From: Saprospiraceae bacterium
GTDB lineage: Bacteria; Bacteroidota; Bacteroidia; Chitinophagales; Saprospiraceae
Direction: 5' to 3'
Assembly (NCBI GenBank): GCA_013360405.1
Contig: JABWBR010000059.1
Location: 1 to 60,797, forward strand
Length of the DNA: 60,797 nt
This document shows positions 49,912 to 60,554 of this stretch, piece by piece (positions within the stretch are counted from its first letter, which is position 1; every line of letters begins with the position of its first letter). The position numbers and the translations under genes are program-made. Under the pieces are notes generated by a model. The model was not told where the DNA came from. It worked only from the letters and a program-made list of their open reading frames with translations, and did no database searches.

Positions 49912-51312
49912 TTGAAAGAAAACCAATTACTACACACGCTGGTAATACAATTGACGCCAAAAGACCGGCGCAAGGCGCGTTTGTTCCTGCAAAGCCCCTA
50001 TTTCAACCAGCGCGAAGATGTGGTCAGGTTGTTCGACCACCTCGAAGAGCGGCTGCACGTATTGAAATTGGAACTAGAAAAAAAAGCATTATTCCAAGCC
50101 GTCTACCCCGGCGAACCTTTTTCCGACCAAAAGCTGAGGCTGGTTCAGAGCTACTTGCTTAAGTTGCTGGAAGAATGGCTTGCCCAGGAAGAATGGCGCG
50201 CTACTCCCCTACCCGGGCTACCCCTGCTACCCGCGGCGTACCGCAAACGCGAGTTGCACAAACACAGCAACAAATCCCTGCGACAGGCCGCCATACTACT
50301 TGAAAATCACCCCTGGCGCAATGAAACCTACTACCGCAGCGCCTATGCCCTCGAAAACGAACAATACCAACGAAGCCTCGCCGCCGGCCGCTCGCAGGCG
50401 CTCAACCTGCAAATCCTGGAGAACCACCTGCAAATAGCCACCTTGTCGGCCAGGCTCCGCCAGGCCTGCTTTACCATGGCCCATAGCGCTATTTTCCAGG
50501 CCGACTACCATATCCCCATGCTCGAAGCTCTACTGCTTGAAGCCAGGCAACCACAGTACGTCAATATTCCCGCTGTCTCACTCTATTTTCTATGCTACCA
50601 GGCACTGTATCTGCCCCCCGACGAAAAACGCTTCGCCGATTTCCACCAGGCCTTGCAAACCCATTTCGAGCAATTCCCTCCCGATGAAATGCGCGACCTG
50701 TTCCTGCTGGCTATCAATTATTGCATCCGACAAATCAACGACAACCGCGAAGTTTATCTGGCTGAAGCGCTCCATTTGTATAAAAAAGGACTGGAAAGCG
50801 AATTACTGCTGGAAGGTGGCCGCATCTCGCGTTTTACGTACAACAACGCTACCGGCATTGCCCTTCGATTAAAAGACTGGCCCTGGGCAGATTGGCTGGT
50901 GCATTCCTACCGCGACAGACTCGACCCCGCGCATCGCGACGCCACATACAGTCTCAATGCAGCCAGGCTCCACTACGCCCAGCAACACTACCGCGAAGCC
51001 ATGCTGCTGCTTCAAAAAGCAGATTACAAAGATGTTATCCACAACCTCACCGCCCGTACCCTGCAACTCAAAATTTATTTCGAACTCCAGGAATACGACC
51101 TGCTCGATGCCCATTTGAAAAATATGTATACCTACCTGCGACGCAACAAATTGATCGGATACCACCAACACAATTACCTCAATATCGCAAAATGGACCCA
51201 GCGAATAATGACCGCCAACCTGAACGACCCGCTCGAAAAAGAAAAAATTCGCCGCGGAATCGAACAAGAAGAACCCCTCACCGAAAAACACTGGCTCTTG
51301 CAACAGTTATGA
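49912..51312 (+). CDS. Conserved hypothetical helical-repeat protein
   Basis: 466 aa, not assigned to a named family. It is almost entirely helical: LTPKDRRKARLFLQSPYFNQREDVVRLFDHLEERL at the N-terminus and TPR-like helical pairs further on (YSLNAARLHYAQQHYREAMLLLQKADYKD, LKIYFELQEYDLLDAHLKNMY). No signal peptide. The start is a TTG giving MKENQLLHTLV; no in-frame ATG lies just upstream. It precedes the penicillin-binding protein gene by 75 bp. Confidence 0.75.
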   Translation: MKENQLLHTLVIQLTPKDRRKARLFLQSPYFNQREDVVRLFDHLEERLHVLKLELEKKALFQAVYPGEPFSDQKLRLVQSYLLKLLEEWLAQEEWRATPLPGLPLLPAAYRKRELHKHSNKSLRQAAILLENHPWRNETYYRSAYALENEQYQRSLAAGRSQALNLQILENHLQIATLSARLRQACFTMAHSAIFQADYHIPMLEALLLEARQPQYVNIPAVSLYFLCYQALYLPPDEKRFADFHQALQTHFEQFPPDEMRDLFLLAINYCIRQINDNREVYLAEALHLYKKGLESELLLEGGRISRFTYNNATGIALRLKDWPWADWLVHSYRDRLDPAHRDATYSLNAARLHYAQQHYREAMLLLQKADYKDVIHNLTARTLQLKIYFELQEYDLLDAHLKNMYTYLRRNKLIGYHQHNYLNIAKWTQRIMTANLNDPLEKEKIRRGIEQEEPLTEKHWLLQQL

Positions 51313-51387
51313 CCATGCGGTTTTAGTATATTTACGCCGTGATTGATGCGGACCTTACTTCCCCGCTTTCACCATACCAAAAAAACT

Positions 51388-53970
51388 ATGCTACGAAGAT
51401 TCATCAACCAACTAATCAATAACAGCGACAACCCCAACCACATCAATAATGTGAAGTGGATGTGGCGACTCGTGCTGGGCGGAATCAGCGCTGTCCTAAT
51501 CCTGTTTATCGGCCTGTCGTTTACCAACCTCCCCTCCGTAAAAGAACTCGAAAACCCCCGCAGCGAAGAAGCTTCCCAGATCTTTTCCGCCAACGGCGAG
51601 GTACTGGGCCGCTATTATACCGAAAACCGCGTACCCGTCTCTTTCGACGAGCTTTCTCCCCAACTGGTTAAAGCGCTTATTGCCACCGAAGACGTGCGCT
51701 ATTACAACCACTGCGGCATCGACTTTCAGGCACTGGGCAGGGTTTTTGTAAAAACTTTTTTGATGGGCAACAGCAGTTCAGGCGGCGCCAGTACCATTAC
51801 CCAACAACTCGCCAAGCTGCTTTTTACCGGCAAACGCGCTACGAATACCCCCAAAAGGATTGTCCAGAAACTCAAAGAATGGATTATCGCCGTTCGCCTC
51901 GAACGCCGCTATACCAAAGAAGAAATTATTGCCCTGTATCTCAATAAGTTTGAGTTTATCAATGGCGCCTACGGCATTAAAGCCGCTTCCGAAATATACT
52001 TCGACAAAGCCCAGGATTCCCTGGATATACAGGAAGCCGCCATGCTCATCGGCATGCTCAAAAACCCCTCGCTCTATAACCCCCTGCGACGCCCCGAACG
52101 CGTACTCCAACGCCGCGCAGTCGTACTTAAACAAATGCAAAAAAACGGGTTCCTCTCCCGCGAACAATACGAATCGCTCAAAGACCTTCCTCTGGGACTT
52201 AACTACTCCCGCCAATCGCATATCGACGGACTGGCGCCTTATTTCCGCATGGAACTGGGCAAAGACCTCAAAAATATTCTCAGCCGCCCCGAATACCGCA
52301 AATCCGACGGATCAGAATACAATATCTATCGCGACGGCTTGCGCATCTATACAACCATCGATATCGACATGCAACGCATCGCCGAAGAGGAGATGATCAA
52401 AAATATGAAGCGCGTACAGAAAACTTTCTGGAATGTCTGGCGAAATATGGACCCCTGGAAGTTTCAAAGCGATTCGCCCACCGAAACCAGCCTCGAAGTA
52501 CGCCAACAAACGCTGTCCCGACTGGTGCGCGAATCCGACCGCTACCAGGCTCTCCGGGCCCAATACCTGAGCAACATCCTGGCCGAGATCAGCCGCGAAT
52601 TCGATGTAAACTTCAGCGAAGACGACCACGAAGTGGAATATATGGTCAAAGAAAACGATAGCCCCGGCTTTTTGTCCAAACTGGTATCCAGAAAAATGAT
52701 TACCTCCAGTATGGCCGTCCGTTTCCGCGAGGTGATCGATAGCCCTTACTTTACTACTCTGCAAACCCGATGGGACGAACTGCAGACCGAAGCGCGTAAA
52801 GCCTTCAACCGCAAGGTGAAAATGCAGGTATTTACCTACGATAACCCGCGTATGGAAAAAGATACCACCATGACGCCCCTCGATTCTATCAAGTACCACC
52901 GCATGTTCCTCCAAACCGGTATACTTGCCGTTGATCCCACCACCGGGTATATCAAAGTATGGGTGGGCGGCATTAATCACAAGTATTTCCAATACGACCA
53001 TATCCGGACCCGCCGGCAGGTAGGCTCTACCTTCAAACCTTTTGTATACGCCACCGCCATCGCCATGCAGGGATTTTCGCCCTGCTACCAGGTGTACGAC
53101 CTGCCTGTGACCATCGGCCCCGGCGACGGACAGTTTAACCTCATCCAGGAATGGAAACCCGATAATGCCGACGGCATTTATACCGGCAACCTCATTACGC
53201 TCAAAGAAGGCTTGAGCAAATCTAAAAATACGGTTTCCGCCCACCTGATGAAACAACTGGGCAGCACCGTGCCCGTGCGCGACCTCATCAACGAAATGGG
53301 TATTGACAAAAATGCCCGCTATGCCAATGGCCGCCTCGTAGTGCCCGATCAACCCTCTATCTGTCTGGGCGCCGCCGACCTCACGGTATACGAAATGGCC
53401 GGCGCGTATACCACTTTTGCCAATAACGGCGTGTTTAATAAACCTACCGCCATACTTCGCGTAGAAGACAAAAACGGCCGTATTATTTACCAATCCCTCC
53501 CCGAAGAACGCACCGCCCTGAACCCCAAACCCAATTATGTGATGGTGGAAATGCTCAAATACGCCGTCTCAGGTATGGGCGGACTTAAGAGCGAAGTAGG
53601 CGGCAAAACAGGTACCACCAACGATTATGTCGACGGCTGGTTTATGGGCGTAACGCCTAAATTGGTGGTTGGCACCTGGGTGGGCGGCGAAGACCGCTGG
53701 TTCCGCTTCCGCAACCTGCTCTACGGTCAGGGCGCCTATATGGCCAAACCCTTTTTCCGCGAGTTTGTTAAAAGACTCGAAAACGAAAAAAATATCGACT
53801 ACGACTCCGCCGCCCGCTTTTACCGCCCCCCCGGCGACCTCGAAATCGAAATGAACTGCAACGAATACAAGAAAAACACGATGCCTCTCGAAGACGAGTT
53901 TGGCGCCGGCGAACAATTCCAGGAAGATATCTTCGGCGATGAAAATGTCGAACAACAAGAAGATCAATAG
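51388..53970 (+). CDS. Penicillin-binding protein 1A (glycosyltransferase/transpeptidase)
   Basis: Bifunctional class A PBP that polymerises and cross-links peptidoglycan, 860 aa. One N-terminal transmembrane helix lies at about 27-47. The GT51 domain shows ATEDVRYYNHCGID (catalytic Glu), GGASTITQQLAKLLF, RLERRYTKEEIIALYLN and the FINGAYGIKAASEIYF segment. The transpeptidase has SXXK in GSTFKPF, SXN in SKSKNTVS and KTG in GGKTGTTNDYVDGWFMG. ATG 51388 chosen because it gives the short basic cytoplasmic tail. A 16-bp gap leads to the HEAT-cyclophilin gene. Confidence 0.93.
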   Translation: MLRRFINQLINNSDNPNHINNVKWMWRLVLGGISAVLILFIGLSFTNLPSVKELENPRSEEASQIFSANGEVLGRYYTENRVPVSFDELSPQLVKALIATEDVRYYNHCGIDFQALGRVFVKTFLMGNSSSGGASTITQQLAKLLFTGKRATNTPKRIVQKLKEWIIAVRLERRYTKEEIIALYLNKFEFINGAYGIKAASEIYFDKAQDSLDIQEAAMLIGMLKNPSLYNPLRRPERVLQRRAVVLKQMQKNGFLSREQYESLKDLPLGLNYSRQSHIDGLAPYFRMELGKDLKNILSRPEYRKSDGSEYNIYRDGLRIYTTIDIDMQRIAEEEMIKNMKRVQKTFWNVWRNMDPWKFQSDSPTETSLEVRQQTLSRLVRESDRYQALRAQYLSNILAEISREFDVNFSEDDHEVEYMVKENDSPGFLSKLVSRKMITSSMAVRFREVIDSPYFTTLQTRWDELQTEARKAFNRKVKMQVFTYDNPRMEKDTTMTPLDSIKYHRMFLQTGILAVDPTTGYIKVWVGGINHKYFQYDHIRTRRQVGSTFKPFVYATAIAMQGFSPCYQVYDLPVTIGPGDGQFNLIQEWKPDNADGIYTGNLITLKEGLSKSKNTVSAHLMKQLGSTVPVRDLINEMGIDKNARYANGRLVVPDQPSICLGAADLTVYEMAGAYTTFANNGVFNKPTAILRVEDKNGRIIYQSLPEERTALNPKPNYVMVEMLKYAVSGMGGLKSEVGGKTGTTNDYVDGWFMGVTPKLVVGTWVGGEDRWFRFRNLLYGQGAYMAKPFFREFVKRLENEKNIDYDSAARFYRPPGDLEIEMNCNEYKKNTMPLEDEFGAGEQFQEDIFGDENVEQQEDQ

Positions 53971-53986
53971 TTTATCAACTTATATT

Positions 53987-55993
53987 ATGAATAAACTCAT
54001 CTGGCCGCTGCTGATACTGGCCCTTGTGGCCCAAAACGGTTGTATTCCTCCTCAGGAAAAAGAGGTGATCACTACTATCCGTATCGACGCGAAAGACCCC
54101 GTCTTTCAGCGTATCCACAACTGGCAAGACCAGCAGCTCACCGATAGCCTTTTTGCCTATTTTTCGCACGACAACCCCAGCTACCGCTACCTGGCAGCAA
54201 TGGCTTTCGCCTCTATCCGCGATAGCGCCGCCGTCGACCGCCTGGCCACGCTCCTGGGCGACGATATCGACAAGGTGCGAGCCGCAGCAGCATATGCATT
54301 GGGGCAAACAGGCGCCTCAACCGCCGCCAAACCCCTCATCGAAGCTTTTGATAAAGGCGACTCGCTCGGCCTGCATACCGAATCCAACAGGGCTATCCTC
54401 GAAGCCGTCGGCAAATGCGCCCCCGAAAGTTTCCTGATCCCCCTCAGCAGTATCACTACTTACCGCCCCGCCGATACCGCCCTGCTCGAAGGCCAGGCAT
54501 TGGGCATCTATCGCTATGCCCTTCGCAGTATTACCAAGCCGGAAGGCACGCAGCGCATGGTGCAACTTGCTACAGATGCCCAATACCCCAATAGCGCCCG
54601 CCTGATAGCCGCTCACTACCTCCAGCGCGCTTCCAATATCACTATCGATAGCGCCGGCGCAAAAAAACTTATCCCCGCCTGCCTGGAAGAAAAAGATGTG
54701 GATATCAAAATGGCGCTCGTCATTGCCCTGGGTAAAACTAAAAAGCTAAAAGCCTATCGCGCCCTCGACTCGCTCTTTAGGCTCGACGACGATTATCGCG
54801 TGAAAACCAATATCCTACGGGCAATTACCAATTTTGAATACGACACGGCTAAAGTCACCGCTTTTAAAGCACTCCGCTCGCCAAACCCGCATGTGGCATC
54901 AAGAGCCGGCCAGTTTTTTGTAGAAAAAGCAAACGCCAAAGCCGCTCCCCAATTGTGGCTGTTGGCAAAAGATTCAACCCTGTCCTTCCCAGTGAGGCTA
55001 GCCCTTTACCAGGCCACGGTCAAATATATCTCCAAAAATTACCTCGACCCCGTCAACCAGGAATTTCGACAACTTTATACGAAAGCCCAAACTCCCTTTG
55101 AAAGAGGCGCCGCCCTGCAAGCCCTGGCCGAACTAGGCTGGAATTATAGGTTCATCTTCCGCGAAAGCATGGCCGCTAAGTCCACCTTTACCAAAACTGC
55201 CGGACTCGAAGCCCTGGCAGCAATCAATAGCCGCCCCGATTTCGACAAGTTTTTCGGAAGCAATTCCCGCCGCATTACTAAAGACCTCGCTACTTATTTC
55301 AAATCTGCGATTGATACCCACGACGCCGGCCTCATCGCTGTTGCCGCCGGCGCCCTGCGCCAACCCGAACGCGGCTACCGAGCAATCCTCCGCGATTCGC
55401 TCGGATTTCTCAGCGAAGCCCTGGCCACCCTCAAACGGCCCCGCGATATCGAAACTTATAACGAGCTAAGCCGCACAATCGCCTATTTGAAAGGCCAAAC
55501 CGGCTTCCAACCCGAAAAACCCGATTACAACCATCCTATCAATTGGGATGTGATTAACGCCCTCGGCAATCAACAGCTAGTGGAAATTACGACCGATAAA
55601 GGCAAAATCAAGCTGCTCCTGCTGCCCGAAGAGGCGCCCGGTTCAGTGGCCAATTTTGTAAAACTGGCAAAAGAAGGTTTTTATAATAATAAAAATTTCC
55701 ACCGCGTAGTGCCCAATTTTGTCATACAGGGAGGTTGCCCCCGCGGCGACGGCTACGGTAGCCTCGAATATACGATCCGCTCCGAATTACCCCCCTTGTA
55801 TTACAACCAACAGGGTAAAGTAGGTATGGCCTCGGCAGGCAATCATACCGAAGGTACCCAGTTTTTTATCACCCATTCTCCTACTCCGCATCTCGACGGC
55901 AATTACACGATCTTCGCCGTCGTAACGGAAGGAATGGATATCGTTCACCAAATTCAAATAGGCGATAGTATTAATAGTATCCGCCTTTTGTAA
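53987..55993 (+). CDS. Lipoprotein with HEAT repeats and C-terminal cyclophilin-type PPIase
   Basis: 668 aa. A lipoprotein signal ([15 protein letters not shown], Cys19) marks the start at ATG 53987. HEAT-like helical repeats fill about 35-500 ([39 protein letters not shown]). The last 150 residues are a cyclophilin domain: [41 protein letters not shown] with the catalytic Arg, and [22 protein letters not shown]. It is likely an envelope foldase tethered to the membrane, perhaps assisting the PBP encoded just upstream (inference from the 16-bp spacing). Confidence 0.9.
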   Translation: MNKLIWPLLILALVAQNGCIPPQEKEVITTIRIDAKDPVFQRIHNWQDQQLTDSLFAYFSHDNPSYRYLAAMAFASIRDSAAVDRLATLLGDDIDKVRAAAAYALGQTGASTAAKPLIEAFDKGDSLGLHTESNRAILEAVGKCAPESFLIPLSSITTYRPADTALLEGQALGIYRYALRSITKPEGTQRMVQLATDAQYPNSARLIAAHYLQRASNITIDSAGAKKLIPACLEEKDVDIKMALVIALGKTKKLKAYRALDSLFRLDDDYRVKTNILRAITNFEYDTAKVTAFKALRSPNPHVASRAGQFFVEKANAKAAPQLWLLAKDSTLSFPVRLALYQATVKYISKNYLDPVNQEFRQLYTKAQTPFERGAALQALAELGWNYRFIFRESMAAKSTFTKTAGLEALAAINSRPDFDKFFGSNSRRITKDLATYFKSAIDTHDAGLIAVAAGALRQPERGYRAILRDSLGFLSEALATLKRPRDIETYNELSRTIAYLKGQTGFQPEKPDYNHPINWDVINALGNQQLVEITTDKGKIKLLLLPEEAPGSVANFVKLAKEGFYNNKNFHRVVPNFVIQGGCPRGDGYGSLEYTIRSELPPLYYNQQGKVGMASAGNHTEGTQFFITHSPTPHLDGNYTIFAVVTEGMDIVHQIQIGDSINSIRLL

Positions 55994-56000
55994 TAAAACC

Positions 56001-56023
56001 CTGTCACCCTGTCACCTTGTCAC
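56001..56023. repeat. 8-bp repeat GTCACCCT
   Basis: Nearly three octamers between the PPIase stop and the GcvT ATG. Confidence 0.8.
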
Positions 56024-56037
56024 TAAAAAAAACAACC

Positions 56038-57141
56038 ATGAAAGATACGCCACTAACCGAAACCCACATCGCGCTCGGCGCAAAAATGGCCGAATTTGCC
56101 GGCTACAATATGCCCATTTCTTATGCAGGCATTAAAGAAGAACACTACGCCGTACGCAAAAATGTAGGCGTATTCGACGTATCCCATATGGGCGAGTTTA
56201 TTGTCAAAGGCAAACAAGCGCTCGATCTTGTGCAGTGGGTAACTTCCAACGACGCTTCCAAACTGGTACCCGGCCAGGCTCAGTATTCCTGCCTGCCCAA
56301 TGAATCGGGAGGAATCGTGGACGACCTGCTCGTTTATCGCCTCTTTGACGATATGTGCGCCGAAGGCGAACAAGCGTTTATGCTCGTCGTCAACGCCTCC
56401 AATATGGAAAAAGACTGGAACTGGATCAGCCAACACAACAAGTTCGATACCCGGCTAATTAATATCTCTGATCAAACCGGTCTGCTGGCCATCCAGGGCC
56501 CTAATGCGGCCAAAGCCCTCCAATCGCTTACCGATGTCAATCTGGCCGATATAGACTATTATACTTTCGTAAAAGGCCGTTTTGCAGGCGTTGATAACGT
56601 GATTATCTCGGCTACCGGCTATACCGGCGCCGGCGGTTTCGAATTGTATGCCGATGCTAAATATACGGTACAACTCTGGAACGCCATCTTCGAAGCCGGC
56701 GCCCACCTGCAAATCCAGCCCATAGGGCTCGGCGCCCGCGATACCCTGCGCCTCGAAATGGGCTATTGCCTCTATGGCAATGATATTGACGACACAACCT
56801 CGCCCCTTGAGGCGGGATTGGCCTGGATTACCAAACTCCAAAAAGGGGATTTTATCAATTCCGATTTTCTTAAAAAACAAAAGGCCGAAGGACTGCAACG
56901 CAAATTAGTGGGCTTTGTAGTAAAAGACCGCCGCGTACCCCGCCATGGCTATGTCATCGAAGACGAAAATGGAAACGAAATAGGCGTGGTTACTTCCGGC
57001 ACCCAATCACCTTCTTTAGATATCCCCATCGGAATGGGCTATGTGGCCATGCTACAAAGTGCAATTGGGTCTGATATTTATATAGCTATCGGCGGCAAAA
57101 AACTTCAGGCAGAGGTGGTTCGCTTGCCTTTTTTTAGCTAG
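56038..57141 (+). CDS. gcvT: Glycine cleavage system T protein (aminomethyltransferase)
   Basis: 367 aa. Transfers the aminomethyl carbon from lipoylated H protein to tetrahydrofolate, releasing ammonia. Family features: [14 protein letters not shown] near the N-terminus, [62 protein letters not shown] (folate site) and the C-terminal [24 protein letters not shown] 56038 matches the usual start. It is followed 27 bp later by the GbsR/MarR regulator. Other glycine cleavage genes are not in the window. Confidence 0.95.
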   Translation: MKDTPLTETHIALGAKMAEFAGYNMPISYAGIKEEHYAVRKNVGVFDVSHMGEFIVKGKQALDLVQWVTSNDASKLVPGQAQYSCLPNESGGIVDDLLVYRLFDDMCAEGEQAFMLVVNASNMEKDWNWISQHNKFDTRLINISDQTGLLAIQGPNAAKALQSLTDVNLADIDYYTFVKGRFAGVDNVIISATGYTGAGGFELYADAKYTVQLWNAIFEAGAHLQIQPIGLGARDTLRLEMGYCLYGNDIDDTTSPLEAGLAWITKLQKGDFINSDFLKKQKAEGLQRKLVGFVVKDRRVPRHGYVIEDENGNEIGVVTSGTQSPSLDIPIGMGYVAMLQSAIGSDIYIAIGGKKLQAEVVRLPFFS

Positions 57142-57168
57142 CGGTCAGACCGCTTAACCAGAAAAGAA

Positions 57169-57669
57169 ATGGACGTTCAGGAAGGTAAAGATCGCTTTAT
57201 TCAAGCCTGGGGCGCATTGGGCACCAGTTGGGGCATTAACCGCACCATGGCGCAAATACACGCCCTGCTCCTCATTGCCCCTCATGCACTGAGCGCCGAC
57301 GATATCATGGAAGAGCTGAAGATATCCCGAGGTAACGCCAATATGAACCTGCGCGCGCTCATGGATTGGGGGCTTGTGTATAAAGAACTCAAACCCGGCG
57401 AACGCAAAGAGTTTTTTGTGGCAGAAAAGGATATGTGGGAAGTAGTGAAAAAAATCATCATCCAGCGAAAGAAAAAAGAATTGGAGCCCATGCTCAAAGT
57501 GCTGGATGAAATTGCCAACGTAGAAGGCGAAGATGCCGTCAGCAAAGAGTTTTTACAGGTCATCCACGACATCCGCCTGTTTTCCAACAAAGCCGATGCC
57601 ACACTTGATACCCTCATTAAAGCTGACTCAAATTGGTTTGTAGGTACTTTTATGAAAATGATACGCTGA
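57169..57669 (+). CDS. GbsR/MarR-family transcriptional regulator
   Basis: 166 aa. The winged helix, about 20-85 (WGINRTMAQIHALLLIAPHALSADDIMEELKISRGNANMNLRALMDWGLV), has the GbsR hallmark of a long first helix and SRGNANMNLR recognition helix. A helical dimerisation tail follows. The signal sensed is unknown. Its end is 1 bp from the convergent dehydrogenase gene. Confidence 0.88.
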   Translation: MDVQEGKDRFIQAWGALGTSWGINRTMAQIHALLLIAPHALSADDIMEELKISRGNANMNLRALMDWGLVYKELKPGERKEFFVAEKDMWEVVKKIIIQRKKKELEPMLKVLDEIANVEGEDAVSKEFLQVIHDIRLFSNKADATLDTLIKADSNWFVGTFMKMIR

Positions 57670-57670
57670 G

Positions 57671-58630
57671 CTACTTATCGTCGCCGAAATAGGCCAGTAT
57701 CCTGTCTGCCAATTCCAACCCGATATTGCTCTGCGCCTCTATAGTCGAGGCGCCGATATGCGGCGTGACCGACACCTTGGGGTGCTCCAGCAGTTCTTTT
57801 TTTGGCGTAGGTTCGTTTTCAAATACATCGAGGCCTGCACCAGCTATTTTTCCGCTTTCCAGTGCTTCCAGCAGCACAGTTTCGTCAACGGCGCCTCCTC
57901 TGGCAGTGTTGATGAGATAAGATCCAGTTTTCATCATGGCGATTTCTTCTTTTCCTATGATGGGTCGCCCCCCGGAATAAGGCACGTGCAAAGTCAATAT
58001 GTCACTCTGTTGTATAACTGTATTTATGTCTGTGCTTTCGAAATGTATCGACAATCGCACGTCATTGCTTTTGTATACCTTAAAATCGATATCAGCTTCC
58101 TGGATCAGGATGTCTGTGGCCAATACCTCGAGGCCAAGGCCCACGCCTATCCTGGCCACTTCCTGGCCGATGCGGCCAAACCCGATGATCCCCATTGTCC
58201 TGCCCCGCAACTGCACACCGTCAGAATAGGCCTTCTTGAGTTTATTGAAATCTTTGCCGGTCTTGAGTTCTTTATTAGATTGGTGCAGGAAACGAGCCAT
58301 CGAAAAGATATGTGCAAAAACCAGCTCGGCTACGGCCTGCGATGAGGCAGCGGGAGTGTTAAAAACAGTTATGCCTTTGCTCTCAGCATATTCATAGTCT
58401 ATGTTGTCGAGCCCGACGCCGCCCCTGGCTATAACTTTCAATTTGGGACAGGCATCTATCAAATCTTTGCGCACCTGGGTTGCACTGCGCACGATAATGA
58501 CATCGTAATCGGGTAATACGTTAATCAGGTTGTCCTGAGGTATTTTATCTGTATCCACCTGGTATCCCGCTTCCTCTAATAGCGTTTTACCATCTGCGTT
58601 AATGCCGTCGTTGGCTAATATCTTGATCAT
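57671..58630 (-). CDS. D-2-hydroxyacid dehydrogenase (3-phosphoglycerate dehydrogenase-like)
   Basis: 319 aa NAD-dependent oxidoreductase. Rossmann motif GFGRIGQEVARIG (about 154-166). Catalytic Arg is in NTARGG, Glu in ENEPTP and His in TPHIGAST. The length lacks the ACT regulatory domain of long SerA enzymes, so it is the short, serine-unregulated type. The substrate is probably 3-phosphoglycerate or a related 2-hydroxyacid. It stands alone on the minus strand. Confidence 0.9.
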   Translation of the reverse strand: MIKILANDGINADGKTLLEEAGYQVDTDKIPQDNLINVLPDYDVIIVRSATQVRKDLIDACPKLKVIARGGVGLDNIDYEYAESKGITVFNTPAASSQAVAELVFAHIFSMARFLHQSNKELKTGKDFNKLKKAYSDGVQLRGRTMGIIGFGRIGQEVARIGVGLGLEVLATDILIQEADIDFKVYKSNDVRLSIHFESTDINTVIQQSDILTLHVPYSGGRPIIGKEEIAMMKTGSYLINTARGGAVDETVLLEALESGKIAGAGLDVFENEPTPKKELLEHPKVSVTPHIGASTIEAQSNIGLELADRILAYFGDDK

Positions 58631-58723
58631 TTTCTTTGCTTTTAAACCAGTCCTGAAAACCTGCGCAAAGAAAACGATTTTGTACTAAAAAAAAAATGCG
58701 ATTCGTCTCCCCGGCCAAATTTT

Positions 58724-58800
58724 GAATTTCGGATTTGGGATTTCGGGTTTCGGATTGTTTCTGCCTAAATCCGAAATCCGAAATCCGCATTCCGAAATCC
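58724..58800. repeat. 7-bp repeats CCGAAAT/GGGATTTC as an inverted repeat
   Basis: A second copy of the CCGAAAT heptamer family, again in both orientations around a short centre (compare 43184-43274). It ends at the stop codon of the next gene. Confidence 0.88.
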
Positions 58801-58801
58801 C

Positions 58802-59272
58802 CTACTGCCCGGCGCGTTCGCCCAAAGTAGGAAAATTGGCAGCCGTATAATGGCTAAACTTTTTCTCGCTTGTAACAGGAAACTTATATCTGCCTATAAA
58901 GCTGGAGAAGAAGGCATTCAATTCAGCGGTGTTGATATTTCTTGAATCGGGTCGGAGCAGGTAACCGATATGGTTGACCTTGCCGTCTTCTCCCCAGAAA
59001 ACATGCATCCAAATCTTCACGCCTTTTATGTCAAAATTGATCTTTTTCGAGTAGTTATCCATCTCCACCATCATTTCCAGCCACGTACCGAATGCTTTCT
59101 CAAAATCGTTGCCGGCAGCTTCCAAAAGCGACTGGCCGTAGGTTTGTGTCAGTTGTTCGTAGCCCTTTTCGTTTTCACCCATAACGAATACCTTGGGCAT
59201 GTCCGTTGTCTGAGCAGACGCCATATTAACGGCTATAATCGCCGTCCATACAAAAGTCAAAAACATCTTCAT
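58802..59272 (-). CDS. Hypothetical secreted protein
   Basis: 156 aa, not recognised. The signal peptide ends MASAQ (about residue 21). The mature part is mixed alpha/beta (YEQLTQTYGQSLLEAAGNDFEKAFGTWLEMMVEMDNYSKKINFDIKGVKIWMHVFWGEDGKVNHIGYLL), with no catalytic signature. A -7-like TATCTTTG (complement of 59293-59300) lies about 20 nt upstream, with no clear -33 element. Confidence 0.78.
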   Translation of the reverse strand: MKMFLTFVWTAIIAVNMASAQTTDMPKVFVMGENEKGYEQLTQTYGQSLLEAAGNDFEKAFGTWLEMMVEMDNYSKKINFDIKGVKIWMHVFWGEDGKVNHIGYLLRPDSRNINTAELNAFFSSFIGRYKFPVTSEKKFSHYTAANFPTLGERAGQ

Positions 59273-59464
59273 AGGTATGTCAATTTTTTTTACAAAGATA
59301 CAAATATCCTCACTATTGAGGTTCGCCGCTTTAACGCTAAATGAGGGCCGTAACGTGTTTTACCCCGCATATTTCTTTTTTAAGCCCTCATTCATCGAAA
59401 AATGTAGATTAATTGTTTCTTTTTATAGAAGCTTTGCGTCTAATAAGGTACATTTGATAACAAT

Positions 59465-60067
59465 ATGATCGTAGATATCTTATTTCTCATCGCGGCAGGA
59501 TATGGTTTTTACCTCGGCTTTTCGCGGGGTATAATCAAAACGGTCTTCACGGTATTATCCATCATGATCGGCGTGGTTGCAGCAGCCAAATTCGGCCCTG
59601 CTATGACGGATTTCCTTGAATCTGTAGCCAATAGCCAAAGCCCGCTCATGTTTATCGCAGGCCTTTTGCTGACTTTCGTCGCAACTATGCTGCTGATTCG
59701 CATCGCCGCCAATGTGGCGGAAAAAGGACTCGAAACAGCCAACATCAATATCATCAACCAGGTAGCAGGCGGGCTCGTCATGGGCAGCATTCTCACTTTG
59801 ATATACAGCACGCTGATACTCTTCTCCGACCGCTCGCATATCATTGACGAGAATACGAAGACCGAATCAATGACCTACGAATACCTCATCGAATTCCCCG
59901 GTCAGTTTGTCAAAGGCGCCAAAAAGGTCTGGCCCGTCTTTGAAGACCTCTGGGATCATTCGGTAGACTTCATGGATAGGATGGAAAAAGTAGAAATGGA
60001 ACAAAAAGAGACCGACCAGGTCTATGATATCGAAGATACCAGCGAAACTGACACGCCCCGAAGATAA
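59465..60067 (+). CDS. CvpA-family membrane protein
   Basis: 200 aa. Four hydrophobic helices in the first 125 residues: VDILFLIAAGYGFYLGFSRGIIKTVF, VLSIMIGVVAAAKF, LMFIAGLLLTFVATMLLIRIA and INQVAGGLVMGSILTLIYSTLILF. The glycine-rich GFYLGFSRG is typical of CvpA. The C-terminus is cytoplasmic and acidic. CvpA proteins relate to envelope homeostasis and, in enterics, colicin V export. A TACATTTG box is at 59449-59456, probably too close to the ATG for a normal leader. Confidence 0.85.
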   Translation: MIVDILFLIAAGYGFYLGFSRGIIKTVFTVLSIMIGVVAAAKFGPAMTDFLESVANSQSPLMFIAGLLLTFVATMLLIRIAANVAEKGLETANINIINQVAGGLVMGSILTLIYSTLILFSDRSHIIDENTKTESMTYEYLIEFPGQFVKGAKKVWPVFEDLWDHSVDFMDRMEKVEMEQKETDQVYDIEDTSETDTPRR

Positions 60068-60076
60068 TATCCGGCT

Positions 60077-60547
60077 TTAAACGGTTCCTTTGTTGTAGTT
60101 CCGCCACACGGATACTACAAGCCTTATGGGAAATAATACCGCGCTGATAATGCTTCCTACGCCAAATAACAGCATCTGGTTTTGTATGTAAAATGCCATG
60201 CCTGTCTGCGATTCAGCGGGTAGAGACTCCACCAGTACGATAGCGCCCTCTGTGTCAAGAAAATCCTGAAAGCCGTTGAGTTGTTCCACCAGAAAAAAAA
60301 TGAACGGTATACTTAGAAAAACCAGTGCCACTTTCAATCGCTGCCGCCTGGCCAAAAAGGTGAGATGCAGTAAAAAAAGGTATCGCGTAAGGGTAAGAAA
60401 GGCAATGATAAACAATACATTGAGCAGGTAAAACGGGTAATATTTTACCTCTATGATCACCGGCGCCAACACAGCCCCCGTTATCAGCATTGTTATTGCC
60501 CACCAAAGTAATTCGATGCGCTGATATAGGTTATTAGCAGAAGGCAT
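60077..60547 (-). CDS. Hypothetical four-TM membrane protein
   Basis: 156 aa, not recognised. Four hydrophobic helices: LLWWAITMLITGAVLAPVIIE, YYPFYLLNVLFIIAFLTLTRYLFLL, LKVALVFLSIPFIFFLV and QNQMLLFGVGSIISAVLFPIRLVVSVW. A basic loop (ARRQRLK) lies between helices 2 and 3. It may be a small envelope protein; it is convergent with the CvpA gene. Confidence 0.7.
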   Translation of the reverse strand: MPSANNLYQRIELLWWAITMLITGAVLAPVIIEVKYYPFYLLNVLFIIAFLTLTRYLFLLHLTFLARRQRLKVALVFLSIPFIFFLVEQLNGFQDFLDTEGAIVLVESLPAESQTGMAFYIQNQMLLFGVGSIISAVLFPIRLVVSVWRNYNKGTV

Positions 60548-60554
60548 GGGGAAA

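Noticed and set aside
52312-53493. 393-codon minus-strand open frame
   Set aside because: It lies wholly antisense to the PBP1A gene, whose catalytic motifs are intact; no recognisable protein.
59449-59456. TACATTTG promoter for cvpA
   Set aside because: Fits the -7 consensus but lies only 8 bp before the ATG and lacks a -33 element, so it was not listed as a feature.
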